From CAYWGR01 sp964458015 (lineage in GTDB: Bacteria > Planctomycetota > Planctomycetia > Pirellulales > Thermoguttaceae): 29,224 nucleotides of DNA. The translations under genes and the position numbers were made by a program. Below are positions 17,436 through 23,848 of the stretch, piece by piece (the first letter of the stretch is position 1; the number at the start of each line of letters is the position of its first letter). Where the stretch lies: the NCBI GenBank assembly GCA_964458015.1, contig CAYWGR010000058.1, positions 1 to 29,224 on the forward strand. The letters run 5' to 3'. The notes below the pieces were generated by a model. That model was not told the DNA's origin, did not search any database, and was given only the letters and a program-made list of their open reading frames with translations.

Positions 17436-18395
17436 TTGCCTGCATCCACGAAAAAACAAGTTGCCTTAAGCGGCGTGCTCTTCTGTGCGTTTGCGGCACT
17501 ATCGTATTCGGCGGTCAATGTCTGCATGCGTCAGTTGACGACCTTGCATTGCGATACCGCCTTGGCTGTTTTCAGCCGGGAATTTACAACCACCGTCTTC
17601 ATGGGGCTGTGGTTGTTAAGCCAGGCAATTCAGGGACGGTCTACATTGCCTCGCGGCCGCACGCTCGCAGAACTATTGCTGGTCGGGTTCGTCGTCCAAC
17701 TGATTGGCAACACCTGTCTCCAATGGGCAATGGGTGTTGTGGGATTGGCCATCAGCATTCCGGCCTTCTATGGAACTGTGATCACGACCGGTGCGTTCTT
17801 GGGCTGGCTTTGGTTGGGCGAACATGTTACGCCGCGTTCGATCGGGGCCATCGTCTTGCTGATGACGGCCTTGGTGTTGTTAGGTTTGGGTGCTGAATCC
17901 ACCGGCAAATCCGTTGCCTTGGAAAATGCACTCTCTCCGACAGCTTGGCTGCTTCTTCTGGCCGTATTGGGGGCCGGATTGGCCGGCATCATTTCCGGTC
18001 TGCTGACCATCACGATCCGCCATTCGGTTATGCGAGGGGCTCTGCCGACAGCCATCGCTTTCCTGGTTCCCATGACTGGCGCAGTAAGCCTGGGCCCTGT
18101 GAGCCTCTACCGCTTGGGCTGGACCGCGCTCTGCCATACGTCGGGCGAACAACTTCTTTATATGGGCGGGGCAGGTGTGTTCAATCTCCTGGGTTTTTTG
18201 GCGATCATCAACGGCTTGCAACGCACGACCGTGCTTTATGCCAACGCGGTCAACGCCTCCCAGGTGGCCCTGGCCGCCATCGCCGGCATGATGCTCTTTC
18301 GCGAACCGCCGAATGCTTGGCTGATTCTGGGGGTATGTCTGACCATCGCGGGAATCCTCGGTTTTGATCGCCCCATCGAAAACGGCGAGTTATAG
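17436..18395 (+). CDS. EamA-family (DMT superfamily) transporter
   Basis: 319 residues with about ten hydrophobic segments, the DMT/EamA layout of two five-helix halves. The first helix is GVLFCAFAALSYSAVNVCM; the second half begins near residue 165 (AWLLLLAVLGAGLAGIISG) and ends with AIAGMMLFREPPNAWLILGV, where the conserved FxExP-like end motif is FREPP. The only start upstream of helix 1 and downstream of the in-frame stop at 17412 is TTG 17436, without a Shine-Dalgarno site. EamA proteins export amino acids, metabolites or nucleotide sugars by proton exchange; the substrate here cannot be told. It is transcribed away from recA and stands alone. Confidence 0.85.
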   Translation: MPASTKKQVALSGVLFCAFAALSYSAVNVCMRQLTTLHCDTALAVFSREFTTTVFMGLWLLSQAIQGRSTLPRGRTLAELLLVGFVVQLIGNTCLQWAMGVVGLAISIPAFYGTVITTGAFLGWLWLGEHVTPRSIGAIVLLMTALVLLGLGAESTGKSVALENALSPTAWLLLLAVLGAGLAGIISGLLTITIRHSVMRGALPTAIAFLVPMTGAVSLGPVSLYRLGWTALCHTSGEQLLYMGGAGVFNLLGFLAIINGLQRTTVLYANAVNASQVALAAIAGMMLFREPPNAWLILGVCLTIAGILGFDRPIENGEL

Positions 18396-18596
18396 GGTTG
18401 GAGCAGGGGGACTTTTTCGCCATTTTCGTCCTCCCGGGCGAAGCAAGGAACTCCTTTGCTTAACGCAGCCCTCGCACTTCGCTTAGAACGGCTGTTTTGC
18501 CTAAATTTTTGCCACGTGCTTTGAAATCCTCTCCTTTACAGCTTGTCCTGTTTCTGATGAAATGGCCGAGTTGCTTTAACCGATCCGAGGATAGCC

Positions 18597-20780
18597 GTGA
18601 CCCCCACTATATCACAACAGCTCGAAACATTGGTCAAAAAGGCCGAAGAGACTCTTCGGCAGCGTATTCCTGGCGAGCCGATCCGTATTCAAGTCGGCTC
18701 GGCCACTTGCGAAAACGCCGCCGGCAGCCAGCAGGTTTGGGAAGAATTCCGCAAACACATCGCCGCCTCCGGCCGGACGGATATCATCCTGCATCAAACC
18801 GGTTGCACCGGCCGTTGCAGCCGCGAGCCGATTGTCGGCGTGTTGATGCCCGGCCAGATGCCGGTCAAGTACGAGCGGGTAGACCGCGATTTGGTCCACG
18901 CCATTTTCACCCAACACGTGTTGCAAGGCCAGCCGGTGTTGGATCGCGTACTCGACGGACCGATCGAAAAGATATCGAAGTACGAAATCTTGATCTGCGG
19001 CAGCGTCCGCTGTGGGTGGAAGGGGCCGCAACCGTTCGACAAAGTATTGGCCGACAAGCTGGCAGCCGCGGGCCTTTCGGCCGAGCAAGTTCGCATCACT
19101 CGCGCCAGTTGCTTCGGTGCATGCAGCACGGCCGAGGCCGGTTGTTTTTCGCACCTTCTGATCCGGCCCGACAAAGTGCTGTATCGCGTGAAGAACGAAG
19201 CAGACCTCGACGAAATCATTCGCGAGCATCTTCTCGGCGGTCGGCCGGTGAAAAAGTTAGAGGTGCCGGGTAAAACCGTGGGTCGCAAGTTCCTCGAACT
19301 TTACGGCGACGTGGCCTTTTTCAATCGCCAAAGCCGCGTGGCCTTGCGTCACAACGGCGTAATCGACCCCGACAGTATCGAAGAGTATTTCCACTATCGC
19401 GGCTTCCAGGCGTTGGCCCGGGTGTTGGAAAAAGGCGATCCGCAATGGGTCATTCAGGAAATTACCAAGTCGAACCTTCGCGGGCGCGGCGGCGGAGGTT
19501 ATCCCACCGGCCAGAAATGGAAAATGGGGGCCGCGGCCGTCGACAAAACACGCTACCTCGTCTGCAATGCCGACGAAGGCGACCCCGGCGCGTTCATGGA
19601 TCGCAGCATGTTGGAAAGCGATCCGTTGAACGTGGTCGAAGGCATGATCATCGGCGGTTTCGCCATCGGCGCGCACCAAGGATTCGTCTACATACGCGCC
19701 GAGTATCCGATGGCCATCGAACGCATCGAGCGGGCGATCGAACAATGCCGACAGTGGGGGCTGTTGGGCAAAAACATTCTGGGCTCCGGCTTCGATTTCG
19801 ATTTGGAAATCCGCTTGGGCGCCGGTGCGTTCGTCTGCGGCGAAGAAACCGCGCTGATCCACTCGATCGAAGGCGAGCGCGGCCAGCCACGTGTTCGGCC
19901 GCCGTATCCCACGGAAAGCGGCCTCTGGGGCAAGCCCACGGTAATCAACAACGTCGAAACGTTCGCCAACGTAGCGGCGGTGATCAACTACGGCGCGGAA
20001 TGGTTCGCTCGCATCGGCACCGAAAAGAGCGGCGGCACGAAAGTTTTCGCACTGGCCGGCAAAATCCATCATACCGGTTTGGTCGAAGTGCCGATGGGCA
20101 CTACCTTGCGCACGGTCGTCTACGAAATCGGCGGCGGCGTGGCCGACGGAAAACAACTCAAGGCCATCCAAACCGGCGGGCCTGCCGGCGGTTGCCTGCC
20201 GGCCAAGTGGATCGATCTGGCCGTTGATTACGACACCTTGACCAAGGCCGGTTCGATCATGGGCAGCGGCGGCATGATCATCTTGGACGAAGACGACTGC
20301 ATGGTCGATATCGCCAAGTATTTCATGACCTTCTCGCAGGATGAATCGTGCGGCAAATGCACGCCCTGCCGCGAAGGCACCACGCGAATGCTCGAAATCC
20401 TCGAACGCATTACCACGGGCAATGGCACGCTTGAAGACCTCGACAAACTGAAGCGGCTCGGTCTGTTGATGAAGCGGGCGTCGCTCTGCGGGCTTGGCCG
20501 CGCGGCCGCCAACCCTGTGCTAAGCACGCTGGAGCATTACCATGACGAATACGTGGCCCACGTGACCGAGCGACGTTGCCCCGCGCACAAATGTAAGGCG
20601 CTCGTGCGTTACGAGATCGACGCCGAGAAATGCGTCGGCTGCACGGTCTGCGCGCGCAATTGCCCCGTGACCTGCATTGCCGGCGTCCGCAAAGAGCCGC
20701 ACGAAATCGACCAATTGCGTTGCATCAAGTGCGGCCGCTGTTTTGAAGTTTGTAGATTCAAAGCGGTGAAGAGGTTGTAG
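18597..20780 (+). CDS. hydB: NADH-dependent [FeFe]-hydrogenase subunit beta (HydB/HndC-type, NuoF-like)
   Basis: 727 residues, GTG start with GAGGA seven bases upstream. Residues about 25-115 are a thioredoxin-like [2Fe-2S] domain (single Cys in TCENAAG, then GCTGRC at 70-75). Residues about 125-222 are a second one (CGSVRCG, then SCFGACSTAEAGC). The NuoF core follows: FMN/NADH motifs RGRGGGGYPTG (295-305) and NADEGDPGAF (324-333), then the [4Fe-4S] ligands SCGKCTPC (584-591) with a later Cys in SLCGLG. The C-terminus is a two-cluster ferredoxin (CVGCTVCARNC, CIKCGRCFEVC). It is the diaphorase that takes electrons from NADH and passes them to HydA. It is longer than HydB/HndC (about 600-630 residues) because of the extra ferredoxin-like domain. 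First gene of hydBAC. Confidence 0.93.
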   Translation: MTPTISQQLETLVKKAEETLRQRIPGEPIRIQVGSATCENAAGSQQVWEEFRKHIAASGRTDIILHQTGCTGRCSREPIVGVLMPGQMPVKYERVDRDLVHAIFTQHVLQGQPVLDRVLDGPIEKISKYEILICGSVRCGWKGPQPFDKVLADKLAAAGLSAEQVRITRASCFGACSTAEAGCFSHLLIRPDKVLYRVKNEADLDEIIREHLLGGRPVKKLEVPGKTVGRKFLELYGDVAFFNRQSRVALRHNGVIDPDSIEEYFHYRGFQALARVLEKGDPQWVIQEITKSNLRGRGGGGYPTGQKWKMGAAAVDKTRYLVCNADEGDPGAFMDRSMLESDPLNVVEGMIIGGFAIGAHQGFVYIRAEYPMAIERIERAIEQCRQWGLLGKNILGSGFDFDLEIRLGAGAFVCGEETALIHSIEGERGQPRVRPPYPTESGLWGKPTVINNVETFANVAAVINYGAEWFARIGTEKSGGTKVFALAGKIHHTGLVEVPMGTTLRTVVYEIGGGVADGKQLKAIQTGGPAGGCLPAKWIDLAVDYDTLTKAGSIMGSGGMIILDEDDCMVDIAKYFMTFSQDESCGKCTPCREGTTRMLEILERITTGNGTLEDLDKLKRLGLLMKRASLCGLGRAAANPVLSTLEHYHDEYVAHVTERRCPAHKCKALVRYEIDAEKCVGCTVCARNCPVTCIAGVRKEPHEIDQLRCIKCGRCFEVCRFKAVKRL

Positions 20781-20788
20781 GAGAAGGG

Positions 20789-20833
20789 ATTAGAGATTAG
20801 GGATTAGGGATTAGAAAAGCCGCTTGCGGCTTC
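20789..20833. repeat. GATTAGR heptad repeats plus AAGCCG hairpin
   Basis: Four 7-base units (GATTAGA, GATTAGG, GATTAGG, GATTAGA; 20789-20816) begin eight bases after the hydB stop. They are followed at once by the hairpin AAGCCG-CTTG-CGGCTT (20818-20833). The hairpin arms equal those at 17373-17388. Confidence 0.7.
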
Positions 20834-20859
20834 GCATATACAAAAGAGTGACGTAATAT

Positions 20860-22620
20860 ATGGCCAAATCTAAAAAAATCTCGCTGAAAATCGACGACAC
20901 GCCTATCACGGTCGATGCCGGAACGACGATCCTCGCGGCGGCCGAGCAGTTGGGCATCCGCATCCCGCGGCTCTGCTACCATCCCGACCTTAGCTTGGCC
21001 GGTTCGTGCCGCGTTTGCATCGTCGATGTCAAGGGCATGGGCTTCTATATGACCGCGTGCAGTTCGCAGGTCTGGGAAGGCATGGAGGTGCAAACCAACT
21101 CGCCCGAAATCCGCCAGGCACGCCGCGACATTGTCGAATTGCTGTTGGACAATCACCCGATGGATTGCCAAACCTGCGACCGCGACGGCCATTGCGAGCT
21201 GCAAAATCTCGCCTACTCGATGGGCGTTCGGGCGCGGCACTTCGAGGGACGCCGCAAACGGTTCCCCATCGAACTTTCGAGCGCCTCGGTCGTCCGCGAC
21301 AGCGAAAAATGCGTACTCTGCGGCCGTTGCGTCCGCGTCTGCTCCGAAATCCAAGGCGTCAACAACCTGAGCCAACACGGCCGCGGCTTCCACACGGTCG
21401 TCGGGCCGGCCCATCTGGCCGACATGGACGATTCGGTCTGCATCCAATGCGGCCAGTGCATCAACGTATGCCCCACGGCGGCCTTTCTCGAAAAACGCGG
21501 CGCCGGTCCCGTCTGGCAGGCCATCGCCGATCCCGAGATGCACGTCGTGGTGCAAACGGCCCCGTCGATCCGCGCGGCCATCGGCGAAGGTTTCGGACTT
21601 CCGCCCGGCACGCCCGCCACGGCCCAAATGGTTACGGCCTTGCGCCGCCTGGGGTTCGACCGCGTGTTCGACACCGCTTTTGGCGCCGACCTGACGATCA
21701 TCGAGGAAGCCCACGAATTCCTCACGCGGCTCAAGGACGGCCCGCTGCCGATGATCACATCCTGTTCGCCGGGCTGGATCAGCTTCATGGAAAAATTCTA
21801 TCCCGAGCTGATCCCCCACGCCTCGACATGCCGTTCGCCGATGAGCATGTTGTCCGTGTTGGCGAAAACCTACTATGCCGAGAAAATGGGGATCGACCCC
21901 AAGAAGGTTTTCGTCGTGGCGGTGATGCCGTGCGTGGCGAAAAAGTTTGAAGCCGAGCGGCCCGAACATCGCATGGCCGACGGAACGCCGTATACCGATG
22001 CCGTGTTGACGACCCGCGAATTGATATGGATGATCAAATGCTACGGCATTGATTTCGCCGGCCTTCCGCCGGGCGAGTTCGACAATCCGATGGGCCTTGC
22101 CAGCGGCGCGGGCGACATCTTCGGCTGCACCGGCGGCGTGATGGAAGCGACCCTTCGCGCAGCCAGTGAATTAGTGACCGGCAAACCCGCCGACCGGCTC
22201 GAATTCACCGAAGTCCGCGCCGTCGAAGGTCTGCGTGAAACCTACGTGGCCATCGGCGAGCACAACATCCATGTTGGCGTGGCCAACGGTTTGACCAATG
22301 CCAAAATCCTACTTGATAAAGTCAAATCGGGCGAAGAGCAGTTCCACGTAATCGAAGTCATGGCATGTCCCGGCGGCTGCATCGGCGGCGGCGGTCAGCC
22401 CTATCCGCCCGAGGGCGTCAAAGTGCTTGATCCCGAACTGTTGCGACTCCGAGCCAGTGCGCTTTACTCCATCGACAGCAAGAAAACGCTCCGTAAATCG
22501 TACGAAAATCCGTCGATCGACGAGCTTTACAGTTCCTATCTCGGCACACCCGGCGGAGAGCGTGCCCACGAATTGTTGCATACGCATTACCACGCGAAAT
22601 TACCGAGAGGTGTTCGATAA
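20860..22620 (+). CDS. hydA: [FeFe]-hydrogenase catalytic subunit (HydA/HndD-type, group A3-like)
   Basis: 586 residues, close to HndD. The N-terminus holds a NuoG-like [2Fe-2S] site (CYHP at 39, SCRVC at 49-53, TAC at 67), a His-ligated [4Fe-4S] site (HPMDCQTCDRDGHC, 99-112) and two [4Fe-4S] clusters (CVLCGRCVRVC 151-161; CIQCGQCINVC 194-204). The H-cluster domain has L1 TSCSPGW (300-306), L2 MPCVAKKFE (Cys358) and L3 EVMACPGGCIGGGG (Cys503, Cys507), then a small-subunit-like tail (SYENPSIDELYSSYLG). L1 differs from the usual TSCCPxW by Ser303. It reduces protons or oxidises H2 in the cytoplasm with HydB and HydC. The C-terminal [2Fe-2S] extension of Thermotoga HydA is absent. It needs HydE/F/G maturases, not in the window. 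Confidence 0.96.
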   Translation: MAKSKKISLKIDDTPITVDAGTTILAAAEQLGIRIPRLCYHPDLSLAGSCRVCIVDVKGMGFYMTACSSQVWEGMEVQTNSPEIRQARRDIVELLLDNHPMDCQTCDRDGHCELQNLAYSMGVRARHFEGRRKRFPIELSSASVVRDSEKCVLCGRCVRVCSEIQGVNNLSQHGRGFHTVVGPAHLADMDDSVCIQCGQCINVCPTAAFLEKRGAGPVWQAIADPEMHVVVQTAPSIRAAIGEGFGLPPGTPATAQMVTALRRLGFDRVFDTAFGADLTIIEEAHEFLTRLKDGPLPMITSCSPGWISFMEKFYPELIPHASTCRSPMSMLSVLAKTYYAEKMGIDPKKVFVVAVMPCVAKKFEAERPEHRMADGTPYTDAVLTTRELIWMIKCYGIDFAGLPPGEFDNPMGLASGAGDIFGCTGGVMEATLRAASELVTGKPADRLEFTEVRAVEGLRETYVAIGEHNIHVGVANGLTNAKILLDKVKSGEEQFHVIEVMACPGGCIGGGGQPYPPEGVKVLDPELLRLRASALYSIDSKKTLRKSYENPSIDELYSSYLGTPGGERAHELLHTHYHAKLPRGVR

Positions 22621-22630
22621 AGCCTTATAT

Positions 22631-22708
22631 GGCGGGGCGAAGGAAGGTTTTGGCCCGCCGATAACAATAACAAAATGTTGGCGGGCCATCGCTACGCTTG
22701 ACCCGCCC
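22631..22708. repeat. Alternating complementary arms between hydA and hydC
   Basis: Four alternating arms are present: GGCGGG (22631-22636), CCCGCC (22654-22659), GGCGGG (22680-22685) and CCCGCC (22702-22707). The central pair extends to TGGCCCGCC/GGCGGGCCA (22651-22659 with 22680-22688), a perfect 9-base stem. Each inner arm can pair with either neighbour, giving mutually exclusive hairpins. It may be a dispersed intergenic repeat rather than a dedicated regulator. Confidence 0.55.
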
Positions 22709-22715
22709 TACAATT

Positions 22716-23255
22716 ATGAGTGATCCCATGAGTACTTGCACCGACAATTGGACAGAAGTGGAAGACGCGGCCAAGCTGGTCTTGGGCGAAGAAATCGTGG
22801 CTTTGATCGAAAAGTATCGCAACCAACCGCACGCCGAAAGCCAACTAATCGCCGTGTTGCATAAAGTGCAGGCGAAGTTCGGCTATCTGGCCGACGCACA
22901 TCTTGATGCCGTGGCACAATTGCTCCAAGTGCCTGCCGCGAAGGTGGCCGGTGTGGCCAGTTTCTATCACTTCTTCCGCCTGAAGCCGCGCGGCAAGTTC
23001 ATGATTAACGTCTGTCTGGGCACGGCCTGCTACGTGAAGGGAGCCGACCGCGTCGCGCAGAAGGTGATCGACGAGTTGGGCATCACCTGGGGCGAAACCA
23101 GCAAGGACGGCGTCTTCACGCTCGAAGGTTCCCGCTGCCTCGGCACCTGCGGCCTGGCCCCCGTCGTGATGATCGACAACGAGATCCACGGCGACGTCAC
23201 GCCCGATCAAGTCCCCGCGCTGCTGGAGAAGTATCTGAAGAAGGCCAGGGGATAA
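22716..23255 (+). CDS. hydC: Hydrogenase subunit gamma (HydC/HndA-type, NuoE-like [2Fe-2S])
   Basis: 179 residues from ATG 22716; ATG 22728 is an equally plausible start, and neither has a Shine-Dalgarno site. The N-terminal helical bundle (LIAVLHKVQAKFGYLADAHL, VAGVASFYHFF) and thioredoxin-like C-terminal domain are those of NuoE. The four [2Fe-2S] ligands are Cys100 and Cys105 (CLGTAC) and Cys141 and Cys145 (CLGTC). In the trimeric hydrogenase it accompanies HydB, linking its flavin site to the electron-transfer chain. It is the third gene of hydBAC and 95 bases downstream of hydA, across a hairpin-rich gap. Confidence 0.92.
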   Translation: MSDPMSTCTDNWTEVEDAAKLVLGEEIVALIEKYRNQPHAESQLIAVLHKVQAKFGYLADAHLDAVAQLLQVPAAKVAGVASFYHFFRLKPRGKFMINVCLGTACYVKGADRVAQKVIDELGITWGETSKDGVFTLEGSRCLGTCGLAPVVMIDNEIHGDVTPDQVPALLEKYLKKARG

Positions 23256-23280
23256 GGTTCTTCGCTATGTTGAGCAAATG

Positions 23281-23289
23281 TGATATAAT
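23281..23289 (+). promoter_or_regulatory. Extended -10 promoter of the toxin-antitoxin pair
   Basis: TGA-TATAAT is a perfect -10 hexamer with the TGn extension, 50 bases before the antitoxin start. The -35 region is weak (TTCGCT at 23262-23267, 16-base spacing). Promoters of this kind are common ahead of autoregulated toxin-antitoxin operons. Confidence 0.6.
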
Positions 23290-23339
23290 AGAATCATCGA
23301 GCAAAGAGTAAAAACAATGATTGCCAATACGGCTCTGCC

Positions 23340-23528
23340 ATGCAAGCTACCATCAAACAGTCCGTTATCGAAATGATCGAGCGTCTTCCCGACGACTCTT
23401 CGGTGGAAGACATTATGGCGGAATTGTATTTTCGTCAGAAAGTTGACGAAGGTCTCCGACAACTAGATGCCGGCGAAGGCGTTGAACATGAAGAAGCCCG
23501 CCAAAGGCTTGCAAAATGGCTAAGCTGA
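23340..23528 (+). CDS. Putative antitoxin of a RelE/ParE-type pair
   Basis: 62 residues, helical and charged, with no zinc or catalytic motif. The N-terminus (TIKQSVIEMIERLPDDSSVEDIMAELY) looks like the small addiction-module antitoxins that precede RelE/ParE toxins. The C-terminal half (DEGLRQLDAGEGVEHEEARQ) resembles the toxin-neutralising tail, with the common GxxxxHEEA pattern. It overlaps the toxin start by 13 bases, which supports translational coupling. Antitoxins of this class usually repress their own promoter, and the strong -10 upstream fits that. Assignment rests mainly on context and size. Confidence 0.7.
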   Translation: MQATIKQSVIEMIERLPDDSSVEDIMAELYFRQKVDEGLRQLDAGEGVEHEEARQRLAKWLS

Positions 23529-23812
23529 TTTGGTCGCCAAGAGCGATTGCCGACTTGGATGCGGCGTGTGAATTTATTGCTCGTGACTCGCAACAATACG
23601 CGATCCTTTTCGCTGAACGCATCTTGGCAGTGATTCAATCCATTCCCAAGCATCCGTTTCTTGGTGCGATCGTGCCCGAATATGCCCAAGAGCAACTTCG
23701 TGAGCGGCTTTTCCAAAACTATCGCATCGTCTACCGCGCGTGGGAAGATGCAGTCGAAATAGTTGCTATTGTTCATGCAGCCCGACTGTTGCCACCTTTG
23801 CCGCCTAAGTGA
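23516..23812 (+). CDS. RelE/ParE superfamily toxin
   Basis: 98 residues. The N-terminus LIWSPRAIADLDAACEFIARD is the classic ParE/RelE opening (W/S-P-x-A-x-x-D-L). It is followed by the helix pair ending in FAERILAVIQSIPKHPFLGAIVPE and the beta strands RERLFQNYRIVYR and VEIVAIVHAARLLPP. Members poison DNA gyrase (ParE) or cleave mRNA on the ribosome (RelE). From sequence alone the target cannot be decided; the R-x-x-x-x-x-YRIVYR arrangement is shared by both. It starts inside the antitoxin gene, and the stop is only 36 bases from the convergent alaS end. Confidence 0.85.
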   Translation: MAKLIWSPRAIADLDAACEFIARDSQQYAILFAERILAVIQSIPKHPFLGAIVPEYAQEQLRERLFQNYRIVYRAWEDAVEIVAIVHAARLLPPLPPK

Positions 23813-23848
23813 ACAACACCCCTGACAGAACGTGTGGCTTTTATCGGA

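Noticed and set aside
18561..18580. Sigma54 promoter before hydB (TGGC..TTGC)
   Set aside because: The distance between GG and GC is 7 bases instead of the required 10.
19257..20171. 304-codon open frame on the minus strand
   Set aside because: Antisense shadow of the NuoF core of hydB, with no recognisable domain.
20797..21969. 390-codon open frame on the minus strand
   Set aside because: It lies opposite hydA, whose motifs are unambiguous; its composition (His/Arg/Gly/Ala-rich) is that of an antisense shadow in GC-rich DNA.
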